A DNA stretch of 64,000 nt, from positions 115,762 through 179,761 of the forward strand of contig NZ_SLXH01000004.1 of the NCBI RefSeq assembly GCF_004341365.1, read 5' to 3'. The notes below the pieces were generated by a model. That model was not told the origin of the DNA. It did no database searches and saw nothing but the letters and a program-made list of their open reading frames with translations. A program made the translations under genes and the position numbers. Every line of letters starts with the position of its first letter. The first letter of the stretch is position 1. The DNA comes from Simplicispira metamorpha. Its GTDB lineage: Bacteria; Pseudomonadota; Gammaproteobacteria; Burkholderiales; Burkholderiaceae_C. Of this stretch, positions 46,023-56,978 are shown one piece after another.

Positions 46023-47129
46023 CTACTGCACTTTAGGGCTGGACTGAACTGGCAGGCGGTTCCCACCGCGAGGCGGGAGCGTCAAGCGCACGATGGTGGT
46101 GACGTTGCTGGCCTCTTTTTCTGACATGCCCAATTGCGCAATCAGCCAGTCCTTCCACTGCCCAGTCTCAAACGTCCTCACCTCTTGTAGCTGGTTTGCC
46201 AAGTTTTCCAACAAGGTGGCTAACTTCTTCGGAATACCATCGCCTGTGTATAGGGCAGGCTTTTTGGATCGCCGTCCATATGAAGGCGTGGGAAAAATCA
46301 GCCCAACGGCATACCCGCGCAAAGTTTCGCCCTGCCACCTGGCCGGGTCTTTTGTTTGCAAGGCGTTGTGCAAATCCCGGCTCAACTGCTCTCGCTGTGC
46401 GCTGGGAGTGTTTTTTGTCAGGACTTGCTTTATGTCATCACGGTGCTCATTGAACACATCCAAAAGCTGTCCCAGTTGCACGGAAATGTGCTGCCCCGAA
46501 GTTGGTAAATGCTTGGGGGTTGGCTTTGGCTGGGTCAGCGATTGCCTGAGTTTGGCCTCATCCTCAGGCCTCACCCGCAGTTCGCTGAGCTTAATCAGCA
46601 CACCCGGTGAGCACTGGATGTCTTCAGAAAAGCGCCACTTTTGTACCTCGCTAACCGGGTGATTCGATACATCGAAGACTGTAAAGCGTGGTAGAGCGAT
46701 GAAGCATTGATCTGGCATTGACCAATCACGCGCATCCTTATCGTGTTGCAACAACACGGGGAGCGTTTGCCTGTGGAGATGAGACGACGATGCAGCTACT
46801 GATTCTTGTCCGGGCTTATGAGGCAAGACCCACGCCGCATCAGCTGATGTAAGCGGCGTTTTACTAACCGGACATGCAAGCAGTTCTATGCAGATGGCCT
46901 CGTCCAGTTCGATCCCCTGCACATCGGGCCGATGTACTACCGTACTCTTGATAACCTGGTATCTCGTGTCGGGAAAGTGAGGCGTGACAAACACATGCCA
47001 ATCACGGCGCAAAGGTAACACTGGGAAGATTCGGGCCTTGAGCATTTTTTGCAGCACCTGTGCAGCGCTGCTGAGACCCAATTCCTGCGCTAATTCTTCC
47101 AGTGTCACGTAGCTAAGTAACAGGCTCAT
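46023..47129 (-). CDS. Unknown protein beside the restriction operon
   Basis: A 368-residue soluble protein that I do not recognise. The N-terminus (SYVTLEELAQELGLSS) looks like a small helix-turn-helix. Residues 30-110 resemble a beta-rich domain (VLPLRRDWHVFVTPHF), the middle has a Pro/Lys linker (QPKPTPKHLP), and the C-terminus is helical (LATLLENLANQLQEV, DWLIAQLGMSEKEA). The ATG is at 47129, 70 bp after hsdR on the same strand, so it may be co-transcribed with the restriction genes. Its place suggests an accessory or regulatory role; nothing more can be said. Confidence 0.6.
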   Translation of the reverse strand: MSLLLSYVTLEELAQELGLSSAAQVLQKMLKARIFPVLPLRRDWHVFVTPHFPDTRYQVIKSTVVHRPDVQGIELDEAICIELLACPVSKTPLTSADAAWVLPHKPGQESVAASSSHLHRQTLPVLLQHDKDARDWSMPDQCFIALPRFTVFDVSNHPVSEVQKWRFSEDIQCSPGVLIKLSELRVRPEDEAKLRQSLTQPKPTPKHLPTSGQHISVQLGQLLDVFNEHRDDIKQVLTKNTPSAQREQLSRDLHNALQTKDPARWQGETLRGYAVGLIFPTPSYGRRSKKPALYTGDGIPKKLATLLENLANQLQEVRTFETGQWKDWLIAQLGMSEKEASNVTTIVRLTLPPRGGNRLPVQSSPKVQ

Positions 47130-47199
47130 GTAAGGTGGGAATCAAAGGTTGGATGATTGACGTTGCTGCGCCGCAGCCTTCAGCGCAGCTTAGCTGAAC

Positions 47200-50100
47200 T
47201 CAAAGCAGTCCTCCCACACCCTTGAACTTCTCCACAAACGCAGCAATTTTTTGAAAAACGGTCTGCTTTTTGGTGAGGTACTGCGGGTTCAGCGGACTCA
47301 TCTTTGGCAGCACGGCGTTCAACTCCGTACCGTTGTCGCTGGCAAAATCTCGCTTGAGGGAGCTGGTGATGTAGCGTTTAGCCGCATCGGCATTGAGCTT
47401 TTCCTCATCAATCAAGGCTTGTGCTTCGCGCTGTAGCTCGGCCTGAGCAAACTGAAAAAACGCTTCAATCACACTGGCCTTGTCACCAATTTGATCCAGG
47501 TTGGTCTGGTGGATAAAGTCCACCACCAGCCCTTCTTTGGCACGGTTGCCCAAACTGGCACGGATCACGCGGCGTACGTCCTCCACCAGGGTCGCTTTGT
47601 CTTTGAGCTTTTTGTGGTTCTCAAAAATCAATCCCAGGATGTAGTCCAGATTAATCTCTTGGGATTTGAGCAAATCCACCTCAAACACCACATCGCTCCA
47701 GTCAACGGTAGAGGCAGCCTTGTCTTCGCCCTGCTTCTGCCCGCGCAGCCAGTCGCGCACGTCGTTGTAGGTGGAGCGGTAGTCCTGCACCTTGCGCTCA
47801 GGCGGGAGGGTGACGGCTTGCAGCGCTTGCAAATCCTCATCGCCCAGGTGGTGCTTGGTCTGGAACGCTTCTACCGCAGCAGGATCGTTCAGATCCACCT
47901 CCTGTAAAGCCTTCAGGCTGGCAAACTCATCGTAGTTTTGCAGCACGTTTTCTATGCGCAGATACTCGCCAAACAGCTTGGCAAAGGCTTTTTTGTCAGC
48001 CTCTTTCTCGATGGCGGCAGGGTCAGGAAAGCGCTCTTCCAGCTCTTTAACCACCTCCACAAAGCCACGCCTTGCAGCACCGGTCGCCACGTCGGTAAAG
48101 CCCTCCATGTACTCCTTGTAGCTCTTCTCCAGCACGACGTTCTTGGTGTTCTTGTCACCAAACAGCGTGATGGCATCCACCGTGGCCTGTTCCAGGTCAC
48201 GGAAGGTGACGATGTTGCCAAAGGTCTTGGTGGCGTCGTAAATGCGGTTGGTGCGTGAGTACGCCTGCATCAAGCCGTGAAAGCGCAGGTTCTTGTCCAC
48301 AAACAAAGTGTTGAGCGTGGGGGCATCAAAGCCCGTCAAGAACATGCCCACCACAATCAGCAAGTCGATCTCTTTGGCTTTGACCTGCTTGGCCAGATCG
48401 CGGTAGTAATTCTGAAAGCCGTTGCTGTCCACGCTGAAGTTAGTTTTGAACAGCGCGTTGTAGTCCGCAATCGCTGCATCCAAAAACTCCTTGGCGCTGG
48501 TGTTCATGGCCGACACTTCAAAGCTCTCGTCTTGAATGTCGCCAATCGCATCCTGCTCTTCGTTGGCAGCAAACGAGAAGATGGTCGCCACGCGCAGCGG
48601 CTTATCACTGTCCTTTTGCAGCGCTTTGAAGCACTCGTAGTACAGCTTGGCTGCATCCACGCTGCTGACCGCAAACATGGCGTTGAAACCCTTGGCACCA
48701 GGCAGCAGGCGGTGGGTTTTTTGGCGGTAGTGGTTCAGGATGTATTGCGTTATCTCGCTGATGCGGTCGGGGTGCAGCAGGGCTTGCTTGTTCTCGGCAG
48801 CACTGAGCTTTTTCTCATCCTGCTCGCTTTCTATCGCCTTGAACTTGGGGCGCACATCGTTGTAGTCCACCTTGAACTTCAGCACCTTCTCATCACGGAT
48901 CGCATCGGTGATGACATAAGAGTGCAGCTCACGGCCAAACACGCTGGCCGTGGTTTCTGCCCCCAGGGCATTGCCCTTGCGAATGAGTTGACCGTTCTCA
49001 ATCACATCGCCAAAAATAGGCGTGCCAGTAAAACCAAACTGATAGAACTTCTTGAACTTCTTCTTCAAATTTTTCTGTGCTTCACCAAACTGGCTGCGGT
49101 GGCACTCATCAAAAATAAACACTACCTGCTTGCTATAAATGGGCAGGTCGGTTTCACCCTTGATCAGGTTGTTGAGCTTTTGGATGGTGGTGACAATGAT
49201 CTTGTTGTCATCCTTTTCCAAGTTGCGCTTGAGTCCTGCTGTGCTGTCAGAGCCATTGACGCTGTCGGGAGAAAACCGCTGGTACTCCTTCATGGTCTGG
49301 TAATCCAGATCCTTGCGATCCACCACAAAAAACACCTTGTCGATGAACTCCAGCTCGGTCGCCAGCCGTGCCGCCTTGAAGCTGGTCAGTGTCTTACCTG
49401 AGCCTGTGGTGTGCCAAATAAAGCCACCGCTTTCCGTGGTGCTACAGCTCTTACCCTCATAGCTGCTTTTGATCTTCCACAAAATGCGTTCGGTAGCGGC
49501 AATTTGGTAGGGACGCATCACCAGCAGCGTGTCACTGACATCGAACACCGCGTAATGCAGCAGCACATTGAGCAAGGTGTGCTTTTGGAAGAACGTCGCG
49601 GTGAAGTCCTTTAAGTCCTTGATCAGGCTGTTGTCCGACTTCGCCCAGTTCATGGTGAAGTCAAAGCTGTTCTTATTGCGCTTGGTGGTGTTGGCAAAGT
49701 AGCGGCTGTCCGTGCCATTGGAAATCACAAACAGCTGTAGGTACTTGAACAGGGAGTTATCGCTGTTAAAGCTCTCCTTGCTGTAGCGGTGTACCTGGTT
49801 GAAGGCTTCGCGAATGGCTACGCCGCGTTTCTTCAACTCCACCTGCACCATCGGTAAACCGTTGACCAAAATCGTCACGTCATAGCGGTTGGCGTGGCTG
49901 CCTTTTTGCTCAAACTGCTTGATCACCTGCACCTTGTTGCGGGCAATGTGCTTTTTGTCGAACAGGTAAATGTTCTGGATGTGACCATCGTCAAACACAA
50001 AGTCATGAACATAGTCGTCATGCACCTTGCGCGTCTTGTCCACGATGCCTTCGCTGGAGGTATCCAGCCAAGTCTTCACAAAGCGATCCCACTCGGCATC

Positions 50101-50331
50101 GGCAAACTGCATGTGGTTGAGCAGCTGCAACTGCACACGCACATTGGCCAGCAGCTTCTCTGGCGTGTTCAGACTGGGGGAAAACTCATAGCCCTGGTTT
50201 ACCAAATCTTGAATCAGCTCGCGCTCAAGGGCATCTTCGCTTTGGTAGCCCTCTGCCGATTTCCACTCGGGGGTGTACTTGTCGAGAACAATGAAGTTGT
50301 TGGATTCCGCAATGGTCTTGTAGTCTGGCAT
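47200..50331 (-). CDS. hsdR: Type I restriction enzyme R subunit (type IC)
   Basis: A 1043-residue motor-nuclease subunit. The PD-ExK nuclease site is Asp151, Glu165 and Lys167 (RYDVT and VQVELKKRG), the same numbers as EcoR124I. The helicase motor has Walker [12 protein letters not shown], Walker [13 protein letters not shown], and later motifs [13 protein letters not shown] and [11 protein letters not shown]. It cuts unmodified DNA after ATP-driven translocation, in complex with HsdM and HsdS. The gene is separated from hsdS by prrC and a RelA/SpoT-like gene, all on the same strand. Confidence 0.97.
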   Translation of the reverse strand: MPDYKTIAESNNFIVLDKYTPEWKSAEGYQSEDALERELIQDLVNQGYEFSPSLNTPEKLLANVRVQLQLLNHMQFADAEWDRFVKTWLDTSSEGIVDKTRKVHDDYVHDFVFDDGHIQNIYLFDKKHIARNKVQVIKQFEQKGSHANRYDVTILVNGLPMVQVELKKRGVAIREAFNQVHRYSKESFNSDNSLFKYLQLFVISNGTDSRYFANTTKRNKNSFDFTMNWAKSDNSLIKDLKDFTATFFQKHTLLNVLLHYAVFDVSDTLLVMRPYQIAATERILWKIKSSYEGKSCSTTESGGFIWHTTGSGKTLTSFKAARLATELEFIDKVFFVVDRKDLDYQTMKEYQRFSPDSVNGSDSTAGLKRNLEKDDNKIIVTTIQKLNNLIKGETDLPIYSKQVVFIFDECHRSQFGEAQKNLKKKFKKFYQFGFTGTPIFGDVIENGQLIRKGNALGAETTASVFGRELHSYVITDAIRDEKVLKFKVDYNDVRPKFKAIESEQDEKKLSAAENKQALLHPDRISEITQYILNHYRQKTHRLLPGAKGFNAMFAVSSVDAAKLYYECFKALQKDSDKPLRVATIFSFAANEEQDAIGDIQDESFEVSAMNTSAKEFLDAAIADYNALFKTNFSVDSNGFQNYYRDLAKQVKAKEIDLLIVVGMFLTGFDAPTLNTLFVDKNLRFHGLMQAYSRTNRIYDATKTFGNIVTFRDLEQATVDAITLFGDKNTKNVVLEKSYKEYMEGFTDVATGAARRGFVEVVKELEERFPDPAAIEKEADKKAFAKLFGEYLRIENVLQNYDEFASLKALQEVDLNDPAAVEAFQTKHHLGDEDLQALQAVTLPPERKVQDYRSTYNDVRDWLRGQKQGEDKAASTVDWSDVVFEVDLLKSQEINLDYILGLIFENHKKLKDKATLVEDVRRVIRASLGNRAKEGLVVDFIHQTNLDQIGDKASVIEAFFQFAQAELQREAQALIDEEKLNADAAKRYITSSLKRDFASDNGTELNAVLPKMSPLNPQYLTKKQTVFQKIAAFVEKFKGVGGLL

Positions 50332-50352
50332 GGGCGTTCTCTGGATGTAGCC

Positions 50353-50940
50353 TCACAAAAAATTTCGCTTGAATTTTTCGTGGTTTTCGATGTTGTTGTG
50401 CATATCTGCCACATCCCAGATTTGCAGCTCCCACGGAAAATAAAAATTGCTTCTGTTTTTAAAATACACATGCAAACCGCGATAACCGGCCTTGTCGCGC
50501 AGATACCAGTTTTTTAGGCTTAATTCATCTTGCCAGTCGTCCAGCAGGCTCATGACGACATCAATTTCAGCGGCGGTCAAAATAATGCGGGCACCAAAAA
50601 CATCGTTTAACCAATTGTTGACGGGATATTGGTCTTCGCGGCTGGCGTAGCGCTCTATTTTGTCGTCAATGCTTTCGCGGGTTTTAACACGATAGAAGTA
50701 TTTGATGTCAATGTCTGCGGTCATCAAATAATCGTTAATGCACTCGTGCAGGGTCAAGCGGTAGCGATAAATGTGCGGGGCAGGCACATGTGCAATAGTT
50801 CTGGAAAGGTTGATTTTTTCTATTCTCCCAGTTTCAAAATAATCAAGTGAAAATTCGTGGTGCAAACGATTGATTTCACTGACCAACTGCTGTACTTTGT
50901 TGATTTTTTCCATTTTATGATTTCTGATGCGAGTAACCAT
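50353..50940 (-). CDS. RelA/SpoT-type nucleotidyltransferase inside the restriction operon
   Basis: A 195-residue protein with the RelA/SpoT synthetase fold and no HD hydrolase or TGS domain. Visible motifs are RVKTRESIDDKI (R84, K86, S90, K94), LNDVFGARI (D113, R118), GYRGLH (Y153, H157) and WELQIW (E171). They match the R.K..SI..K, D..G.R, GY..H and E.QI residues of small alarmone synthetases, so an active enzyme is likely. Products could be (p)ppGpp, (p)ppApp or pyrophosphorylated tRNA ends, as in toxSAS enzymes. The ATG at 50940 overlaps the prrC stop by 26 bp; a second ATG at 50913 follows that stop closely. hsdR starts 21 bp downstream. Confidence 0.85.
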   Translation of the reverse strand: MVTRIRNHKMEKINKVQQLVSEINRLHHEFSLDYFETGRIEKINLSRTIAHVPAPHIYRYRLTLHECINDYLMTADIDIKYFYRVKTRESIDDKIERYASREDQYPVNNWLNDVFGARIILTAAEIDVVMSLLDDWQDELSLKNWYLRDKAGYRGLHVYFKNRSNFYFPWELQIWDVADMHNNIENHEKFKRNFL

Positions 50941-52030
50941 ACTTACTCTTCAAGTGATCAAGCAACAGTTTGACCGTGGCTTGCTCCGCTGGCGTGGGCT
51001 GTGCAACGGCCTCGTTGGACAGCGTGCTGTGGCTGGTGAAATTGATGATGCGGCTGTAGTAAAGCTGCTTGTCATTTGGCAACAGCTCTGACCACTTCGG
51101 GTAGCCCAAGAAGCTGGCGGTCTTCTCGTAGAGGTTGCGCAGCAGCGTGAAGTGGTAGCGTTCCACCTTCTGATCGGCAATCGCCTGCTCGATAGTCTGC
51201 AATAGGTGCAGATGGTGGGAAAAGCTCTTGTTGGAGTCGCCGGACTTTTCCGTCAGCGTGAAGCTGCCGTCTTCCAGGCGTTCCAGCATGTAGCAGGCTT
51301 TGTTGCTGAACTCGTTGAACAGCACGTTGTAGAACAGCGGGCTGTGCGTGGTGATGATGAACTTGAGATCCGTGGACTGGCTGGATTTGATCAACCCCGC
51401 CAGGTTGACAGCCAGCTCGATCAAGTGGTTTTCATCCAGTGAACTGACCGGGTCATCAATGAAAACGTACTCCAGCTTGTTGAAGTCATCCGTGGAGCGG
51501 TTTTCGGTTTCGACGATGTTCAGTTCAGAAATCAACTGCTCTAATAGCGCATTGAAAACGCTCCAGATGAAATTGCTTTCTTCGCCTTTAGAGATTTTGA
51601 TGTGCGGCTCCGGCTGTTCGTTGCCGCGTTCAAATGAAAAACTGACTGACGAAAAGTCGTTGCTGAAATGCGGCATCAACTTGTCGCTGGTGTAGCCCTG
51701 AAAGGTGGTGGTGATGCTCTGGTCTTGGCCTTGTTCTTCTAGCACCCACCGGGTGAAGGCGTTGGGCTGGATGATCAACTTGGGTTCAACATCCCGCTCC
51801 AGATCGTTCTGCCAATAGAACAAATCTTCCGTGAAGGCGCTGTAGTAGAGAACCCTCTTGTCTGCCAAATCAGAGGCCTGAGCTTCTTCGCCCCCCGCCT
51901 TTGGTGCCATCAACTCCTTGAAGGCCCGCGACAGGCGCGTCTTGCCCGTGCCGTTGAAGGCGTAAATCAGTTGCACCTTCTTGTTGGCATCTCTGAGCTG
52001 CTCGGCAATGGCGGACAGCGTTTTGTTCAT
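50915..52030 (-). CDS. prrC: Anticodon nuclease PrrC
   Basis: A 371-residue protein closely resembling E. coli PrrC, which cleaves tRNA-Lys at the anticodon when phage T4 Stp disables the EcoprrI restriction enzyme. The N-terminal ABC-type ATPase has Walker A AFNGTGKT (residues 24-31), signature SKGEESN (147-153), Walker B YVFIDDPVSSLDE (188-200) and H-motif ITTHS. The C-terminal nuclease triad is R298, E302 and H334, with the R+4/R+36 spacing of EcoPrrC R320-E324-H356. It lies between hsdS and hsdR as in the EcoprrI locus, with only 1 bp between the hsdS stop and its ATG. It is about 25 residues shorter than EcoPrrC, mostly at the N-terminus. Confidence 0.95.
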   Translation of the reverse strand: MNKTLSAIAEQLRDANKKVQLIYAFNGTGKTRLSRAFKELMAPKAGGEEAQASDLADKRVLYYSAFTEDLFYWQNDLERDVEPKLIIQPNAFTRWVLEEQGQDQSITTTFQGYTSDKLMPHFSNDFSSVSFSFERGNEQPEPHIKISKGEESNFIWSVFNALLEQLISELNIVETENRSTDDFNKLEYVFIDDPVSSLDENHLIELAVNLAGLIKSSQSTDLKFIITTHSPLFYNVLFNEFSNKACYMLERLEDGSFTLTEKSGDSNKSFSHHLHLLQTIEQAIADQKVERYHFTLLRNLYEKTASFLGYPKWSELLPNDKQLYYSRIINFTSHSTLSNEAVAQPTPAEQATVKLLLDHLKSKYGYSHQKS

Positions 52031-52031
52031 G

Positions 52032-53176
<1,145 letters not shown>

Positions 53177-53180
<4 letters not shown>

Positions 53181-54733
53181 GCTTCCAACTCCTGGCCTTC
53201 AATCTCTGCCACGATGGCATCAATCTCCGCACGCAGCTGGGTAATCTTGGCCACCGTGGTTCTCAATTCGGCATTGAGCTGTGCAATGTCCACCACTTCG
53301 CGGGTGTCCTTGGTCTCGACATAGCTGCTGACCGACAGGTTGTAGTCGTTGGCGGCAATCTTTTCCAGGGACACCGATTGGGCAAAGTGCTCCACGTTGG
53401 CCTTGCTGTCAAACACGGCCATGATTTGTTCCATGTGCTCATCGAGCAGCACGTTGTTGTTGGTCTCTTTTTTGAACAGACCGCTGGCGTCAATGAACTG
53501 GGTCGTGGTGTCTTTCTTGCTCTTGGACAACACCAGAATGTTCACGGCAATGGTGGTGCCAAAGAACAGATTGGGTGCCAGCGCAATCACGCTTTCCACA
53601 TAGTTGTTGTCGATCAGGTACTTGCGGATTTTTTGCTCCGCACCACCCCGGTAAAAGATGCCGGGGAAGCACACAATCGCTGCCCTCCCCTTGCTGGACA
53701 GGTAGCTCAGCGCGTGCATCACAAAGGCCATGTCCGCCTTGGACTTGGGGGCCAACACCCCGGCAGGGGCAAAGCGGTCGTCGTTGATCAGCGTGGGGTC
53801 ATCGCTGCCAATCCATTTCACTGAATACGGTGGGTTGGAAACGATGGCATCAAACGGATCGTCGTAGGCAAACTTGGGGTCTTCCAGCGTGTCGCCCAAC
53901 TCGATGTTGAACTTGTCGTAGTTCACATCGTGCAAAAACATGTTCATCCGCGCCAGGTTGTACGTGGTGTGGTTCAGTTCTTGCCCAAAAAAACCGTCTT
54001 CAATAATGTGCGCATCAAAGTGTTTTTTGGCTTGCAACAGCAGCGATCCAGATCCGCAGGCCGGGTCGTAGATCTTGTTGACGCTGGTTTGCTTGTGCAT
54101 GGCCAACTGTGCAATCAGCTTGGACACATGCTGGGGCGTGAAGAACTCACCACCCGACTTGCCGGCATTGGCTGCGTAGTTGGAGATCAGGAACTCATAC
54201 GCATCGCCAAACAGGTCAATCTGGTTGTCGCCAAACTCACCAAAATTCAGCTCTGCCACGCCTTTGAGCACCGCCGCCAAGCGCTTGTTTTTATCGGCAA
54301 CAGTGTTGCCCAGGCGGTTGCTGGTGGTGTCAAAGTCAGCAAACAGCCCTTTGATGTCCAGCTCTGATGGATAGCCGTTGGCAGATGCTTCAATGGACTT
54401 GAAGATCTCTGCCAGATCCGTGTTCAGGCTTTCGTTGGTGTTCGCCGTAGCCGCCACATTCGCGAACAGCTGGCTGGGGTAGATGAAGTAGCCCTTGGTC
54501 TTGATGGCATCGTCACGAATGTCTTGCGTGATGACCGCATCGCTCAGGGTGGCGTAGTCCACGGTGTCATCACCGCCTTCAATGTAGCTGGCGAAGTTTT
54601 CGCTGATGAAGCGGTAGAACAGTGTGCCCAGGACGTATTGCTTGAAGTCCCATCCGTCTACGGCACCACGAACCTCGTTGGCAATGCCCCAAATGCGGCG
54701 TTGCAGTTCTGCGCGTTGTTGAGAGCTGGTCAT
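53177..54733 (-). CDS. hsdM: Type I DNA methyltransferase M subunit
   Basis: A 518-residue N6-adenine methyltransferase, the usual length for type IC HsdM. It shows the AdoMet site [13 protein letters not shown], catalytic NPPY in [13 protein letters not shown], and the N-terminal helical domain [21 protein letters not shown] (HsdM_N). C-terminal coiled helices ([21 protein letters not shown]) contact HsdS. The ATG at 54733 is chosen over the frame start at 54802 by family length. It is the first gene of the operon hsdM-hsdS-prrC-RelA/SpoT-hsdR; the promoter should lie in 54734-54979, divergent from the toxin-antitoxin pair. Confidence 0.97.
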
Positions 54734-54923
54734 GTTGTTGATTTCTTGGAGAGGGCAGGCATAGCTGAGGCTTCTCGCGCATGCTGCATGTGAAAAGTGC
54801 AATGGGCATTTTGCATGACCAAACGCCTTGGGATGCGTGTCTCAAATACGTCCGGCCATGGAACACATACTGGTGCTCAGGGGGATGCTCCACGGCAAGG
54901 GTACTTTGTGAACAATCGCCTGC

Positions 54924-54935
54924 TACAGCACTGTA
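54924..54935. promoter_or_regulatory. Small inverted repeat in the divergent promoter region
   Basis: TACAG-CA-CTGTA lies in the 246-bp gap between hsdM and the toxin-antitoxin pair. A possible -10 TATAAG lies near 54950. It could be an autoregulation site of the pair. The evidence is symmetry and position only. Confidence 0.3.
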
Positions 54936-54979
54936 AGGTTTTGACTGGTATAAGTGGCGATGACCCAGGGAGGATCACA

Positions 54980-55225
54980 ATGAATCAATCTCTAATGAGC
55001 GAAGAGTCCATGCAACGTATGGAAGCCCGCATTCCCGAGTTGGCGGGCAGTGCGTTCAAGCTGGCCTACTGGCAAGCCCTGACTATCAGCGGCAAGGTGA
55101 TGGAGGCTCGGAACGGTGAATTGGTTGAAACCACTGCCGAGGGGGCTGTGCATGTGATCCGCAGCATCGCCAAACCAACATCTGTACGGTTAGGTGAGAA
55201 GCGTGTGCGGGCACGCAAGGCATGA
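54980..55225 (+). CDS. Small partner protein of zeta-like toxin (putative antitoxin)
   Basis: An 81-residue basic-ended helical protein (IPELAGSAFKLAYWQALTIS, ending RLGEKRVRARKA). GGAGG lies 7 nt before the ATG. Its stop overlaps the next gene's start by 4 bp (ATGA), the usual toxin-antitoxin layout. It does not resemble epsilon antitoxin or a known DNA-binding fold that I can name; the antitoxin role is inferred from coupling and size. Confidence 0.65.
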   Translation: MNQSLMSEESMQRMEARIPELAGSAFKLAYWQALTISGKVMEARNGELVETTAEGAVHVIRSIAKPTSVRLGEKRVRARKA

Positions 55226-55956
55226 ATGCGCCTGTTCCTCGCCTGCGCATGTTTGCTGGCCCGAATGGCTCGGGCAAAAGCACCATCAAGGAAGTGCTTC
55301 CATCGCAATGGCTGGGTGTTTACATCAATGCAGACGAAATTGAAAAAACCGTTCGTGCTGATAGCTGCTTGAATTTAGCGACGTTTGAAGTCAAGACTGA
55401 TACGCAAGAGCTGCAAGCGTTCTTACAGGCATCAAGCTTGCTGAAGAAAGCTGGGCTTTTGGCCCAAGTCTCGCAGTTGACCCTGGTTGACGGGTGTGTG
55501 GTGTTTGGCCCTGTGGTGGTCAATTCCTATTGGGCATCGGTGTTGGCCGACTTTATTCGGCACAAGCTGTTGGCACTGAAGGTATCTTTCACGTTTGAAA
55601 CGGTGATGTCATCGCCTGACAAAGTGGCGTTTTTGCAGAAAGCGCAGCAGGCAGGCTATCGCACCTACTTGTACTTTGTGGCTACGGAGGATGCAGACAT
55701 CAATGTGTCGCGGGTCAAGTACCGTGTGCAAGTTGGTGGGCATCCAGTCGCTGAGGACAAGATTCGCAGCCGCTATGTGCGCTCGCTAGAGCTGTTGCCA
55801 AAGGCTGTGGCGCATGCTGACCGGGCGTATATCTTCGACAACTCAGGGGCTGAACGGGTGTGGGTGGCTGAAGTGACCGATGGCCTAGAAATAGAGATGA
55901 AAACTGACGAAATGCCAGCCTGGTTCAAAGTGGCGTTGTGGGATCAATTTGAGTAA
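55222..55956 (+). CDS. Zeta-toxin-like P-loop kinase
   Basis: A 244-residue P-loop protein with Walker A GPNGSGKST (residues 13-21), YINADEIEK (Asp in the position of the zeta catalytic base region), SFTFETVMSSPDK, and RVQVGGHPVAEDKIRSRYVRSL (the Arg/Lys lid helix). This matches zeta-type toxins, which phosphorylate UDP-N-acetylglucosamine or related sugars to block wall synthesis. Some family members act on other substrates. It is coupled to the small upstream gene. Confidence 0.8.
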   Translation: MNAPVPRLRMFAGPNGSGKSTIKEVLPSQWLGVYINADEIEKTVRADSCLNLATFEVKTDTQELQAFLQASSLLKKAGLLAQVSQLTLVDGCVVFGPVVVNSYWASVLADFIRHKLLALKVSFTFETVMSSPDKVAFLQKAQQAGYRTYLYFVATEDADINVSRVKYRVQVGGHPVAEDKIRSRYVRSLELLPKAVAHADRAYIFDNSGAERVWVAEVTDGLEIEMKTDEMPAWFKVALWDQFE

Positions 55957-56336
55957 AACGTGGATTTATCTGAGTATTCGCTGCAAATCCACCGGACGTT
56001 CGCACGACAAAACCACCACCGATTCGCATGCCAAGCTCACCAGCGATTTGCATTCAATACCGCCAATTTAGTGTGATGAAACCACGCAGAACTTATCTAC
56101 TAGGTTAAAGCTAATAGTGGCGCAAATGTCGCAAAACGCCTCATTCCAGTCGTCAGCCAAAAAATGGTTGAGAGACTGCATTGCAGCGATTGCTGCCCAT
56201 CGAGTTCTCGACATGGATGACTGATCTTTGCTGAGCAGCAGTCCTTCATTACAAGAGAATAGCAGTACGCCATCAAGGAAACCCTGGTCGATTCAATTCA
56301 TGCCAAAGCTGAGTCGTAGCGGTAAACTGATCGCGT
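55957..56336. other. Gene-free region between the zeta-like toxin and the RX4H gene
   Basis: About 380 bp without a supported gene or recognisable repeat. The two flanking genes are convergent, so it holds only their 3' ends. Confidence 0.4.
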
Positions 56337-56804
56337 CTACTCTCGGCGTGTCTCAGCAATGAAGTCTGACCAACTTTGGACGCATTTTTCAGCAAGATCT
56401 AAAGCGTCGACGGCTCCGGTAGCGGTGTGGATCGTGTACCTGGCTTGCAAAAGCTCACCTCCAGATGATCCAGATAGCCAAAGGGATGACTTGTACTCTT
56501 TTCCCGAGAAATCTGGTTGACCTCCACTCCGAGGAGGTTTGGTGAGCTTGCAGTGCTTTACGCCATTGCATATGTCTGCACATAGCTTCAAGTAGGTAGA
56601 TTCCGATATGAACTCATCAACCTGTCTCGCCCGCACTGGTGCGACTTCTGCGTGGATCAGCCAATCACGCACGTGATAGCAGTGCATAAAGAATGACAGG
56701 ACATCGTCCTCATAGGTTTGCCTTGTGTTCCCGTCGTTGAAAACCCCGGCATATATGTCGCGAAGCCGCTGAAGATATCGCCGCGTACGCTCAAGTTGCG
56801 TCAA
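56337..56804 (-). CDS. Hypothetical protein with HEPN-like RX4H motif
   Basis: A 155-residue mostly helical protein. Residues 31-51 (YEDDVLSFFMHCYHVRDWLIH) contain R46-D-W-L-I-H51, an RX4H pattern with a polar residue after Arg, as in HEPN ribonucleases. A second conserved-looking block is LCADICNGVKHCKL. The start is a TTG at 56804 with GGAGA 5-6 nt upstream. It is divergent from the CBASS pair with 174 bp between. I infer a possible HEPN toxin or accessory gene; no partner antitoxin is adjacent. Confidence 0.55.
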   Translation of the reverse strand: MTQLERTRRYLQRLRDIYAGVFNDGNTRQTYEDDVLSFFMHCYHVRDWLIHAEVAPVRARQVDEFISESTYLKLCADICNGVKHCKLTKPPRSGGQPDFSGKEYKSSLWLSGSSGGELLQARYTIHTATGAVDALDLAEKCVQSWSDFIAETRRE

Positions 56805-56978
56805 TACTTTCTCCGTTTGGAATTTACAGGATGCCGGAGTGTAGTGGACACAAGGAAAAATTAGGAGATTTTGGCATTCCGTTGATAACCTGTTTTTGGA
56901 TACAGCGGTATGGAACGGGGGATGGCGTCGAAAGCATAATCACTTGGATAAGTGAAAACAATATAAAGGAGGGAAGGA

